A stretch of 64,000 nucleotides of DNA from Vallicoccus soli (GTDB lineage: Bacteria; Actinomycetota; Actinomycetes; Motilibacterales; Motilibacteraceae), in contig NZ_QZEZ01000002.1 of NCBI RefSeq assembly GCF_003594885.1, positions 434,001-498,000 on the forward strand, read 5' to 3'. Each line of letters begins with the position of its first letter. Position 1 is the first letter of the stretch. A model generated the notes under the pieces. It did no database searches, was not told the origin of the DNA, and saw only the letters and a program-made list of their open reading frames with translations. Positions 51,983 to 62,139 of the stretch are shown one piece after another. Made by a program: the position numbers and the translations under genes.

Positions 51983-53680
51983 ATGCCCCGACGCGTCGTC
52001 CGCACCGTCCTGCTGCTGGCCCTGCTGGCCCTGGTGACTGCCGGGGTCGCCGCACCGCCGGCGGTGGCCGTGGAGCCCGTTCCCACCCGCGTGACCGCCG
52101 TCGCGACCCCCACCACGGTGCAGGAGGGCGGGGAGGTCCGGGTCACCGCCACGGTGACGACGGAGGCGGGGGAGGCCGTCACGAGCGGTCGGGTCTGGTT
52201 CCTGGTCGGCGATGACGCCCTGTCGTGCCACGGTGAGCTCCGGCCCGTCGACGGGTCCGGCCGGGCGACCGCCAGCGTGAGCATGGTGACGTTCGAGGAC
52301 CGCAAGGTGCACGTGCGCTTCGAGGGGACGGAGACGTACCAGCCGTCCGGTGCGGACGTCCCGATCCGGATGCTGCCCGTCCTGCTCCCGACGCAACTGA
52401 CGCTCGACGTGCAGCCGGACCTGTGGTTCGGCACTGCGGTGCTCGTCGGTGACGCGGACGGCGGCCGGCACTGGAGCTGCGGCTACTACGACGACGTCCA
52501 CAACGGCGGCGTCAGGTTCTACGAAGGCGGGGTCCTCCTCGGCGAGGGCGTGTCCGACGACTGGCTCGACGATCCCGCTCTGGTGGGGGCCATCCTGGCA
52601 CCGGGGCGGCACCAGGTCCGCGCGGAGGTGCCGCCCAGCGACAGCTACATGGGGCGGGACATGGGCCCTGGGTGGGGCCCCAGCTCAGCTACCTCCACGA
52701 TCACCGTCACCGCCGAGGGGGCCACGGCGAGCCGTGAGCTGGTGCTGAACCCGTCCTTCGAGCGCGACCTCGTGGGCTGGCGCACCACCGGCGCCTCGAT
52801 GGCACAGGTGCGGCACGCGGGCGCCCGCGACGGCGAGCAGGTGGCGCGCGTCGCTCGCACCGCAGGCGCCGCGTACGGGTTCGCGGGCAGCGCGCCCACG
52901 GTGGTGGCGACCAACGGCGGCGCCACCTACGTCGCCTCCGCGCGGGTGGCCGCCGCAGCGGCCAGCAGCGCCGGCGCTCGACTGGGGCTGATGCTGACGG
53001 AGCGCGCGCCGGGCGGCGCGGTGCTGCGTGAGACGCGCCGTGACGTCGCTCTCACGACGGGGTGGCGCCGGGTGGCGGTGGCGGCCGTGGCGTCGCGGGG
53101 CGGCAGCTCGCTGAGCCTCCGCCTCGAGCAGTCGGGTGCCGTTGCCGGTCATGCCTTCCTCGTCGACGCCGTCAGCCTGAGGGAGGCGTCGCGCAAGCCC
53201 GGCATCCCCGGGACGCTCACGACGTACAGCGCCGGGACGGACTGGACGCCGCTGACGGCCGAGGCGAAGCGCGCAAGCCGGCGCACGACCGGGGAGCCGC
53301 TCGAGCTGGCCGCGCTGTCGGCGTACCTCGACGGCCGGGGCGCCCGCGCGGGGCGGCAGGTGCTGCGCGGCGTCGTCTACCGCGACGCGGGCGGCGAGCC
53401 CGGCACGCTCGTGGGCACGACGAACCCGGTCGCGGTGGGAGCGGGTGCGCCGGCGGGGTGGCGGGCCCTGCGGTTCGACGTCCCGGTCGAGCTGCCCGCC
53501 GGCGCGTACTGGTTCGGCCTGCTCTCCGGCGGCACGGGCGGCGTCGCCCGCTACCTCGCCCAGGACTCCCCCGGCGCCCTGCGCACCGGCGGCGACCGCT
53601 GGTCCGACGGACCCACCAGGCTCTTCGGGCCGTCCCGCACGGACGCGAAGGACATGCTCCTGCACGGGGTCGGCGGCTGA
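51983..53680 (+). CDS. Secreted protein with Ig-like and carbohydrate-binding-like domains
   Basis: 565 aa. A signal peptide (VVRTVLLLALLALVTAGVAA) is followed by a bacterial Ig-like domain (VTAVATPTTVQEGGEVRVTA and VSMVTFEDRKVHVRFEGTET), a second Ig-like segment with FYEGGVLLGEG, and NPSFERDLVGWRTTGASMAQ, which resembles the start of a CBM4/9-like carbohydrate-binding domain. The last 150 residues (TLTTYSAGTDWTPLTAEAKR, YLAQDSPGALRTGGDRWSDG) are unassigned. No catalytic motif is evident. Promoter -10 TACGGT at 51925-51930 and GAGGAGG before the ATG are good. The codon use is slightly less GC-extreme than that of the neighbours. Confidence 0.75.
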   Translation: MPRRVVRTVLLLALLALVTAGVAAPPAVAVEPVPTRVTAVATPTTVQEGGEVRVTATVTTEAGEAVTSGRVWFLVGDDALSCHGELRPVDGSGRATASVSMVTFEDRKVHVRFEGTETYQPSGADVPIRMLPVLLPTQLTLDVQPDLWFGTAVLVGDADGGRHWSCGYYDDVHNGGVRFYEGGVLLGEGVSDDWLDDPALVGAILAPGRHQVRAEVPPSDSYMGRDMGPGWGPSSATSTITVTAEGATASRELVLNPSFERDLVGWRTTGASMAQVRHAGARDGEQVARVARTAGAAYGFAGSAPTVVATNGGATYVASARVAAAAASSAGARLGLMLTERAPGGAVLRETRRDVALTTGWRRVAVAAVASRGGSSLSLRLEQSGAVAGHAFLVDAVSLREASRKPGIPGTLTTYSAGTDWTPLTAEAKRASRRTTGEPLELAALSAYLDGRGARAGRQVLRGVVYRDAGGEPGTLVGTTNPVAVGAGAPAGWRALRFDVPVELPAGAYWFGLLSGGTGGVARYLAQDSPGALRTGGDRWSDGPTRLFGPSRTDAKDMLLHGVGG

Positions 53681-53747
53681 CCGCCCCCCTCGTGCATGAT
53701 CGCGCCCGGGTGGGGCGTGCCTCCCCCGGCAGCGCCCGGGCGCGGGC

Positions 53748-53753
53748 TAGCGT
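53748..53753 (+). promoter_or_regulatory. -10 element TAGCGT of the leaderless DUF3097 gene
   Basis: TAGCGT, six bases, then the GTG at 53760. There is no ribosome binding site. Confidence 0.5.
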
Positions 53754-53759
53754 CCTGCG

Positions 53760-54611
53760 GTGACCTACGGCCCCACCTCCCTCAGCGACCTCACCGCGGC
53801 CCGCCGCAAGCCCCCGGCGCCGGAGGTGCAGGCCGAGCACGGGCTGGTGGTGGAGGACGTCGAGACCGGGTTCTGCGGCGCGGTCGTGCGGGTGGAGAAG
53901 GTGCCGCTCGGGATGACGGTGACGCTGGAGGACCGGCGGGGGAAGGTGCGCAGCTTCCCGCTCGGGCCGGGGTTCCTGCTCGACGGCCGCCCGGTGGTCC
54001 TCGTCCGGCCCCGCCCGCAGCAGCAGGCGCCCGCCGCGCCGGCGCGCACCGCCTCGGGCTCGGTGGCGGTGGCCGGGGTGCGGGCGCGGGTGGCGCGCGA
54101 GAGCCGGATCTACGTCGAGGGCAAGCACGACGCCGAGCTCGTGGAGCGGGTGTGGGGCGACGACCTGCGCATCGAGGGCGTCGTTGTGGAGCACCTCGGC
54201 GGCGTCGACGACCTGCCCGCGGTGGTGCGCGACTTCCGGCCGGGCCCCGGCCGGCGCCTCGGGGTGCTCGTGGACCACCTCGTGCCCGGCTCGAAGGAGC
54301 AGCGGATCGCCGACGAGGTGGCCCGCGGGCGGCACGGCGGCGACGTCCTCGTCGTGGGGCACCCCTTCGTCGACGTCTGGCAGGCGGTGAAGCCGTCCTC
54401 GCTCGGGATCGCCGCGTGGCCGCAGGTGCCGCGCGGCACCGACTGGAAGGAGGGCGTCGTCGCGGCCCTGGGCTGGGGCGTGCCGACGTGGGAGGCGTGG
54501 AAGCGGGTCCTCGCCGCCGTCGACTCGTACGCCGACCTCGAGCCCGCCCTGCTCGGCCGGGTCGAGGAGCTCATCGACTTCGTCACCGCGCCGGGGCCCG
54601 GCGGCGCCTAG
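53760..54611 (+). CDS. DUF3097-family protein
   Basis: 283 aa, an actinobacteria-specific family of unknown function. The N-terminus (TYGPTSLSDLTAARRKPPAP, and GLVVEDVETGFCGAVVRVEK) is the family signature. The central RIYVEGKHDAELVERVWGDD followed by RLGVLVDHLVPGSKEQRI looks like a TOPRIM-type acidic Glu plus distal acidic residues, as in primases and RNase M5, but this is inference. The gene seems to be leaderless. Its stop codon overlaps the -10 of the next gene. Confidence 0.85.
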   Translation: MTYGPTSLSDLTAARRKPPAPEVQAEHGLVVEDVETGFCGAVVRVEKVPLGMTVTLEDRRGKVRSFPLGPGFLLDGRPVVLVRPRPQQQAPAAPARTASGSVAVAGVRARVARESRIYVEGKHDAELVERVWGDDLRIEGVVVEHLGGVDDLPAVVRDFRPGPGRRLGVLVDHLVPGSKEQRIADEVARGRHGGDVLVVGHPFVDVWQAVKPSSLGIAAWPQVPRGTDWKEGVVAALGWGVPTWEAWKRVLAAVDSYADLEPALLGRVEELIDFVTAPGPGGA

Positions 54612-54614
54612 CCT
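54609..54614 (+). promoter_or_regulatory. -10 element TAGCCT for the first DUF4870 gene
   Basis: TAGCCT begins with the TAG stop codon of DUF3097; the predicted transcript has a 25-30 base leader with AGGAGG before the GTG at 54651. Confidence 0.4.
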
Positions 54615-54650
54615 GGCGGGGACCAGCGCCGCGCCGAGCAGGAGGCACCC

Positions 54651-55073
54651 GTGGGCCACCCGTACGGACCGTCGTCCCCCTACGGCCGCGAGCCGTCGCC
54701 GCTCGGGCAGGGCGCGATGCGCCCGGAGGACGAGCGCACCTGGGGCGCGGTCGCGCACCTGTCCGGGGTCCTCGCCGCCTGGCTCGCGCTGGGCTTCCTC
54801 GGCCCGCTCGTCGTGCTCGCGGTGCAGGGGGGCCGCTCGCCCTTCGTGCGCCGGCACGCGACGGAGGCGCTGAACTTCCAGCTCACCCTGCTCCTGCTCA
54901 CCGTCGTGGCGTCCGTGCTCGCCATCGTCACGCTCGGCGTCGGCCTGCTCGTCGTGCTGCCGATCGGCGTGGTCGTGCTGGTGTACGCGCTCGTCGCGAC
55001 GGTCCGCGCCACGGTGCGGGCGAGCAGCGGGCGCGACTACCGCTACGGCCTGTCCTGGCGCATCGTCCGCTGA
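54651..55073 (+). CDS. DUF4870-domain membrane protein
   Basis: 140 aa with three hydrophobic segments: LSGVLAAWLALGFLGPLVVL, LNFQLTLLLLTVVASVLAIV and VGLLVVLPIGVVVLVYALVA. The loop SPFVRRHATEALNFQ is the DUF4870/Tic20-like signature. Family members are small membrane proteins of unknown function. The N-terminal 25 residues are Pro/Gly/Ser-rich and likely cytosolic. The gene is followed 139 bases later by a clear paralogue. Confidence 0.85.
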   Translation: MGHPYGPSSPYGREPSPLGQGAMRPEDERTWGAVAHLSGVLAAWLALGFLGPLVVLAVQGGRSPFVRRHATEALNFQLTLLLLTVVASVLAIVTLGVGLLVVLPIGVVVLVYALVATVRATVRASSGRDYRYGLSWRIVR

Positions 55074-55212
55074 GCGGGGCCGCGACGCCCACGGCCGCGC
55101 GACCCTGACGCGCCGTCGGGGTCCGGGGTCAGGGGACGACCGGGGTGCGCACCCGATGCGCCCTGGGTGCCCGCGCGCCGAGCATGGGAGCACCGAGAGA
55201 GGAGCACACCCC

Positions 55213-55641
55213 ATGACCGGCACCGAGACCCCGTACCCGACCCACGACCTGCGCGCCCCGCTCGCGCGCCCCACCGAGGAGGACCGCACCTGGGCGGGGG
55301 CCGCGCACGGCGGCGCCCTCGCCGGCGTCCTCGCCGGCGGCCTGTTCGGCGTCGTCGCGCCGATCACCGTCCTGCTCGCCCGCGGGCAGGACTCCCCGTA
55401 CGTGCGCCGCCACGCGTCCGCCGCCCTCAACTTCCAGCTCACCGCGCTGCTCGTGGCCGTCGTCGGCGGGCTCGCCGGCATCGCCGTCACGGTCCTCACC
55501 CTGGGCCTGGCGCTCATCGTCGTGCTGCCCGCAGCGCTGGCGTACGTCGCCTTCGCCCTCGTGGTCATGGTCCTGGCCACCGTCCGGGCCGTGCAGGGCG
55601 AGGAGTACCGCTACCCGCTGAGCATCCCCTTCGTCCGCTGA
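55213..55641 (+). CDS. DUF4870-domain membrane protein, paralogue
   Basis: 142 aa. Same layout as the preceding gene: hydrophobic ALAGVLAGGLFGVVAPITVL, the loop SPYVRRHASAALNFQ, then LTALLVAVVGGLAGIAVTVL and LALIVVLPAALAYVAFALVV. The two proteins share the RRHA-ALNFQL signature, so they are probably a tandem duplication. Start ATG 55213 has GAGAGGAG upstream. Function unknown. Confidence 0.84.
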   Translation: MTGTETPYPTHDLRAPLARPTEEDRTWAGAAHGGALAGVLAGGLFGVVAPITVLLARGQDSPYVRRHASAALNFQLTALLVAVVGGLAGIAVTVLTLGLALIVVLPAALAYVAFALVVMVLATVRAVQGEEYRYPLSIPFVR

Positions 55642-55817
55642 CGCGCCCTTCGTCCCCGATGCCCTAAACCCACACGCAGGACGAAGACGGGTCGAGGTTC
55701 GGCAAAGCCCCTTCCGCTGCGGGTCGAAGTGCGGTTGACTCGCGCCTGTCGCGACGGGGCGTCCCTACGGTGCCGGTCACCCCCCCAGGCCGGAGCCGGG
55801 ACCGAACGTCGCGCCCG

Positions 55818-55862
55818 CGCGCGGGCGGGGCCCGACTCCCCCCTCCAGGCCCCGCCCGCGCG
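55818..55862. terminator. Bidirectional GC-rich terminator between DUF4870 and hemW
   Basis: A perfect 15-bp stem (55818-55832 with 55848-55862) with a 15-base loop, between convergent genes. The rest of the 243-base gap (55642-55884) shows nothing else I can name. Confidence 0.7.
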
Positions 55863-55884
55863 GCCAAGCCCCAGCGGCCCCGGG

Positions 55885-57108
55885 TCAGTCCACGAGGTCG
55901 CGCACCACCGCGTCGGCGAGCAGCCGGCCCCGCAGCGTGAGCACGGCGCGTCCCTCCCCGAGCGCCCGCCGGTCGAGCAGCCCGGCGTCCGCGTGCCGCT
56001 GGGCGGCGGCGCGGCCGGCGGCGCGCAGCACCTCGAGGGGCACGCCGCGCGCGAGGCGCAGCTCGAGGAGCACCCGCTCGACCCGCCGGTCCTCCCGGTC
56101 CAGCACCTCGCGCGCGTGCGCCGGGCTGGCGCCCTCGGCCATCCGCCGGCTGTACGCCGCCGGGTGCTTGACGTTCCACCAGCGCACCCCGCCGACGTGG
56201 CTGTGGGCGCCGGGGCCGACGCCCCACCAGCCCGCACCCTCCCAGTACGCGACGTTGTGCCGGCAGGCGTGCTCGGGGCCGCGGGCCCAGTTGCTCACCT
56301 CGTACCAGCCGTAGCCCGCGCCGCCGAGCGCCTCCTCGGCCTGCAGGTACTTGTCCGCGAGGTCGTCGTCGTCCGGCACGGGCAGCAGGCCGCGCCGCAC
56401 CTGGGCGGCGAGGCGGGTGCCCTCCTCCACGATGAGGGCGTACGCGGACACGTGGTCCGGCGCCGCCGCCAGCACCGCGTCGAGCGAGGCCTGCCAGTCC
56501 CGCGCGCTCTCCCCCGGCGTGCCGTAGATGAGGTCGAGGCTCACGTCGAGCCCGGCCGCGCGGGCCTGCTCGACGACGCGGGGCACCCGCTCGGGGTCGT
56601 GCGTGCGCTCCAGGACCCGCAGCACGTGCGGCACGGCGGACTGCATCCCGAAGGACACCCGGGTGTAGCCCGCCTCCGCCAGCCGCTGCAGGTAAGCGCT
56701 GTCCACACTGTCGGGGTTGGCCTCGGTCGTCACCTCGGCGCCGGCGTCGAGCCCCAGGGCGTCGCGCACGCCCGCCAGCAGGCGCGCCAGGTCCTCCGCC
56801 GGCAGCAGGGTGGGCGTACCGCCGCCGAGGAAGACGGTCGGCACCCCGGAGTGCCGCCCGTCGAGGACGCGCGCGGCGAGGCGCACCTCCTGCAGGGCCG
56901 CGTCCACGTACGACACCCGGCTCGCCCCGGGCAGCGGGCCGAGCTCCTCGGCCGTGTAGGTGTTGAAGTCGCAGTAGCCGCAGCGCGTCGTGCAGAACGG
57001 CACGTGCACGTACACCGACAGCGGGCGCTCGGCGAGCTCGTCCAGCGCGGCAGGCGGCAGCGACCCGTCGGCCGGAGCCGGGTCGCCGTCGGGGAGGGTC
57101 GACGGCAC
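55885..57108 (-). CDS. hemW: Radical SAM protein HemW-like
   Basis: 407 aa. The radical SAM cluster motif CTTRCGYCDF is intact, followed by VFLGGGTPTLLPAEDLARLL, TTEANPDSVDSAYLQRLAEA, YTRVSFGMQSAVPHVLRVLE and a C-terminal HemW-type region (HNVAYWEGAGWWGVGPGAHS). HemW binds haem and acts as a haem chaperone; the family is often mis-annotated as coproporphyrinogen dehydrogenase. The GTG at 57108 is 9 bases from the stop codon of the acyl-CoA ligase gene upstream, suggesting co-transcription. Confidence 0.9.
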   Translation of the reverse strand: MPSTLPDGDPAPADGSLPPAALDELAERPLSVYVHVPFCTTRCGYCDFNTYTAEELGPLPGASRVSYVDAALQEVRLAARVLDGRHSGVPTVFLGGGTPTLLPAEDLARLLAGVRDALGLDAGAEVTTEANPDSVDSAYLQRLAEAGYTRVSFGMQSAVPHVLRVLERTHDPERVPRVVEQARAAGLDVSLDLIYGTPGESARDWQASLDAVLAAAPDHVSAYALIVEEGTRLAAQVRRGLLPVPDDDDLADKYLQAEEALGGAGYGWYEVSNWARGPEHACRHNVAYWEGAGWWGVGPGAHSHVGGVRWWNVKHPAAYSRRMAEGASPAHAREVLDREDRRVERVLLELRLARGVPLEVLRAAGRAAAQRHADAGLLDRRALGEGRAVLTLRGRLLADAVVRDLVD

Positions 57109-57116
57109 GGGCGGGG

Positions 57117-58952
57117 TCAGGCGTCCTGGTAGAAGGCGTCGAGGGTGGGCCGGAACTCGCGCTCCACGAAGCGGCGCTTGACCTTCATGCTGGGCGTCAG
57201 CTCGCCGTGCTCCACGTCGAGGTCGCGCGGCAGCACCGCGAAGCGGCGGACCTGCTCGTGGCGGGCCACCGAGGCGTTGAGCTGGTCGACCGCCGCGGAC
57301 AGCATCGCCTGCACCTGCGGGTCGCGGGTGAGCTCCTCGTACGACGCGCCGTCCTTGCCGTTGGCCTTCGCCCAGCCGCGGATCTCGTCCGCGTCGAGGG
57401 TGAGCAGGGCCGAGCAGAACGTGCGCCCGTCCCCGTGGACGACGACCTGCGACAGGTAGGGGCACAGCGCCTTGAGCCGGATCTCGACGGCCTGCGGCGC
57501 GACGTACTTGCCGTTGCTCGTCTTGATGAGGTCCTTCTTGCGGTCGGTGATGCGCAGGAACCCGTCGGGGTCGAGCTCGGCGATGTCGCCGGTGCGCAGC
57601 CAGCCGTCGGCGTCGAGGACCTGCGCCGTCTCCTCCTCGCGGTGGTGGTAGCCGCGCATGACGGCCGGCCCGCGCACCTGCAGCTCGCCGTCCTCGCCGA
57701 GGCGCATCTCCATGCCGGGCAGCGGCCTGCCGACGGTGCCGAACCGGAACGCGCCCGGACGGTTGGCGAAGATGGCGGCGGAGGTCTCGGTGAGGCCGTA
57801 CCCCTCGAGGATGAGCACGCCCATGGCGTGGAAGAACTCCGCGACGTCCTGGCTCAGCGCGGCGCTGCCGGACACGAAGTACTTCATCCGCCCGCCGAAG
57901 CGCCCGCGGACCTTGGACAGCACGAGCCGGTCGGCCACCGCGTGCTGCGCGGCGAGCAGCGGGCCCGGCGCCCGGCCCTGCTGGCGGCGCTGCGACACCT
58001 CGCGGCCGGTCGCGAGCGCCCAGCGGAAGAGCTTCTCCTTCGCGCCGCCGGCCTGCGTCACCTGGCCCACGACCCGGTTGTGCACCTTCTCGAAGATGCG
58101 CGGGGCCGCGGCCATGAAGGTCGGGCGGACCGTCGCCAGGTCGTCGACGAGCGTGGTCACGTCCCCGTTCACCGCGGTGACGAAGCCGATGCGGAAGTGC
58201 GCGCAGGTGCAGATCTTGCCGAAGACGTGCGAGAGCGGGAGCCAGAGGTACTGCAGGTCGTCGACGTCGAACAGGCCCAGCGCCTCGATGGCCACGGCCT
58301 CGTACGTCCAGTTGTCGTGCACGAGGCGCACGCCCTTGGGGCGCCCGGTCGTGCCCGAGGTGTAGATGAGCGTCGCCAGGTCCTCGGGCCCGAGGGTGTC
58401 GACGACGTCGGTCACCGCTGACGGCTCGCGCTCGAGGCGCGCGCGGCCGCGGGCGCGCAGCTCGTCGAGCCCGACGACCCAGCCGTCGTCCCCGTGGTCG
58501 GCGCCCTCCTGCAGCGCGACGACGAGCTCCACGTGCGGCAGCGACGCGCGCTGCTCGCGCAGCTTCGCGACCTGGTCCTGGTCCGCGAGCACGACCCGGC
58601 AGCGCGCGTCGCCCAGGATGTACGCCACGTCGTCGGCCACGGTGGACGGGTAGACGGCCGTCGTCGCCGCACCGGCGCACAGGACCGCCGTGTCGACGAG
58701 CACCCACTCCACGCTGGTGGCGCCGATGACCGCGACGGAGTCGCCGCGCTGCACCCCGACCTCGAAGAGGCCGGCCGCGGTGGCCTCCACGAGCTCGCGC
58801 GCCTGGCGCCAGGTGAGCGACTGCCACTGCCCCGCGGCGTCCTTGCCGCGGAACGCCTCGCGCTCGGGCGTCGCCTCGACCCGGTCGAGGAACATCCGCG
58901 CCACCGACGGCGGGCGGGTCGGCAGGGTCTCCCGCGTCGTCACGGTCGTCAC
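57117..58952 (-). CDS. Long-chain fatty acyl-CoA synthetase (AMP-dependent)
   Basis: 611 aa ANL-superfamily ligase that activates fatty acids through an acyl-AMP. Motifs: P-loop LIYTSGTTGRPKGVRL, FVSGSAALSQDVAEFFHAMG, GYGLTETSAAIFANRPGAFR, DGWLRTGDIAELDPDGFLRI and the hinge KKDLIKTSNGKYVAPQAVE. The N-terminus is the usual VARMFLDRVEATPEREAFRG. Start GTG 58952 or 58943 (both within the first residues). It shares an operon with hemW; divergent from no gene, it follows the MOSC gene after a 56-base gap. Confidence 0.93.
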   Translation of the reverse strand: MTTVTTRETLPTRPPSVARMFLDRVEATPEREAFRGKDAAGQWQSLTWRQARELVEATAAGLFEVGVQRGDSVAVIGATSVEWVLVDTAVLCAGAATTAVYPSTVADDVAYILGDARCRVVLADQDQVAKLREQRASLPHVELVVALQEGADHGDDGWVVGLDELRARGRARLEREPSAVTDVVDTLGPEDLATLIYTSGTTGRPKGVRLVHDNWTYEAVAIEALGLFDVDDLQYLWLPLSHVFGKICTCAHFRIGFVTAVNGDVTTLVDDLATVRPTFMAAAPRIFEKVHNRVVGQVTQAGGAKEKLFRWALATGREVSQRRQQGRAPGPLLAAQHAVADRLVLSKVRGRFGGRMKYFVSGSAALSQDVAEFFHAMGVLILEGYGLTETSAAIFANRPGAFRFGTVGRPLPGMEMRLGEDGELQVRGPAVMRGYHHREEETAQVLDADGWLRTGDIAELDPDGFLRITDRKKDLIKTSNGKYVAPQAVEIRLKALCPYLSQVVVHGDGRTFCSALLTLDADEIRGWAKANGKDGASYEELTRDPQVQAMLSAAVDQLNASVARHEQVRRFAVLPRDLDVEHGELTPSMKVKRRFVEREFRPTLDAFYQDA

Positions 58953-59008
58953 GCCTCGATGGTGCCAGACCCGGGCACCCGGCGGCGGGCCCTCCCGCCC
59001 CCTGCTGC

Positions 59009-59694
59009 TCAGGACGGCACCGGCACGCGCTCGAGCACGCGTCGCAGCGACGGCGCGAGGCGGTCCTGCGCGAGCAGGAGACGTACGCGCGCCGGGTCGA
59101 CCGGCGCGGCGCCCGGCACGCCCGCCCGGGCGGCCTCGCCGACGGTGACCCCGTGCGCCGGCCGGTCGAGCACCTCGACCGCGTCCCCGGCGCGCACCTC
59201 GCCCTCGACGAGGACGCGCAGGTACGCCCCCGGCCACCCGCGCTCCGCGAAGCGGCGCACCCAGCCGGGCACCCCGAGGCGCCGCTGGAAGGTCACGCAG
59301 GGCGTGCGCGGCTGCGCGACCTCGAGGACGGCGAGCCCGACCCGCCAGCGCTCCCCGACCACCGCTCCCGTGACGTCGACACCGGCGGTGGTGAGGTTCT
59401 CGCCGAAGGCGCCCGGCGGCAGGTCGCGCCCCAGCTCCGCGGCCCACGCCGCGAGGTCCTCGGCGGCGTAGGCGTAGACCGCCTTGTCGGGCCCGCCGTG
59501 GTGCTTGGTGTTGACCACGTGGTCGCCCCCGGCGCCGAGGCGCGCGAGCACGACCGGGCCGTCCTGCGGCAGCTTCGCGATGCCGCTGGGGCGTCGCTGC
59601 GCCGGCAGCTGCACGGTCGTGCGGGCCACGTTGACCGAGACCACCCGCGCCGGCCCGGCGCCGCCCGCGGCGCGGGGGGCGGGGACCGTACGGC

Positions 59695-59698
<4 letters not shown>
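59009..59698 (-). CDS. MOSC-domain protein (YiiM-like)
   Basis: 229 aa. The MOSC domain has [20 protein letters not shown] (the conserved Cys near CVTFQ), [38 protein letters not shown] and [20 protein letters not shown]. YiiM-like proteins detoxify N-hydroxylated bases using molybdenum cofactor. It overlaps lepA by 4 bases (GTGA), so they are coupled, which is an unusual pairing. Confidence 0.88.
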
Positions 59699-61548
<1,850 letters not shown>

Positions 61549-61638
61549 TCAGGGTCCGTCTCGGGGTCTCGGCGGGTCGCGCCGGTGCGGGCTCACGGGC
61601 TGGCCCCAGTCTCCCACGCGCGCGGACGGGCCCGTGGT

Positions 61639-61668
61639 TTGGCCGGGGGGAGGACCGCCCGGTAGTCT
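61639..61668 (+). promoter_or_regulatory. rpsT promoter
   Basis: TTGGCC (61639-61644), an 18-base spacer, then TAGTCT (61663-61668). The predicted transcript has about an 80-base leader before the rpsT GTG. Confidence 0.5.
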
Positions 61669-61756
61669 GTGCGGCTGCGAGTGCTCCGCGTCCGGTCCCG
61701 GACCGTGCGGTGCCCCACCGAACGAGACCGACCGAAGCGACGAAGAAGGCTGCGAC

Positions 61757-62017
61757 GTGGCGAACATCAAGTCCCAGATCAAGCGCATCAGGACCAACGA
61801 GGCGGCGCGGCAGCGCAACAAGGCGGTCAAGAGCGAGCTCAAGACCCAGGTGCGCAAGTTCCGCGAGGCCGCCGAGGCCGGCAACACCGAGGCCGCGGCC
61901 GACCTGCTCCGCCTGGCGTCGAAGAAGCTCGACAAGGCCGTGAGCAAGGGCGTCATCCACAAGAACCAGGCGGCCAACCGCAAGTCGGCCCTGGCGAAGC
62001 GCTTCTCCGCGCTCTGA
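61757..62017 (+). CDS. rpsT: 30S ribosomal protein S20
   Basis: 86 aa basic protein of the small subunit. The sequence [39 protein letters not shown] and [19 protein letters not shown] is typical S20. The GTG start has GAAGG upstream. It is monocistronic: a strong hairpin terminator follows 38 bases after the stop. Confidence 0.97.
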   Translation: MANIKSQIKRIRTNEAARQRNKAVKSELKTQVRKFREAAEAGNTEAAADLLRLASKKLDKAVSKGVIHKNQAANRKSALAKRFSAL

Positions 62018-62055
62018 GCCGACCGGCTCCGCCGCGCGGCCGCCGCGCAGACCAC

Positions 62056-62093
62056 CGGGAGCGCCGCACCCCTCGAGGGGTGCGGCGCTCCCG
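62056..62093. terminator. rpsT terminator (perfect 38-bp palindrome)
   Basis: CGGGAGCGCCGCACCCCTC is followed by its exact reverse complement (62056-62093), 38 bases after the rpsT stop codon and in front of the convergent holA 3' end. Confidence 0.9.
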
Positions 62094-62139
62094 TGCGTCG
62101 GAGGGCCGGTGGGCGCCGCTCAGCGGTGCGCGGCGCGGG

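Noticed and set aside
55735-55771. TTGACT followed by TACGGT as a promoter near the second DUF4870 gene
   Set aside because: The spacer is 25 bases, too long for a sigma-70-type promoter, and the next plus-strand gene is absent.
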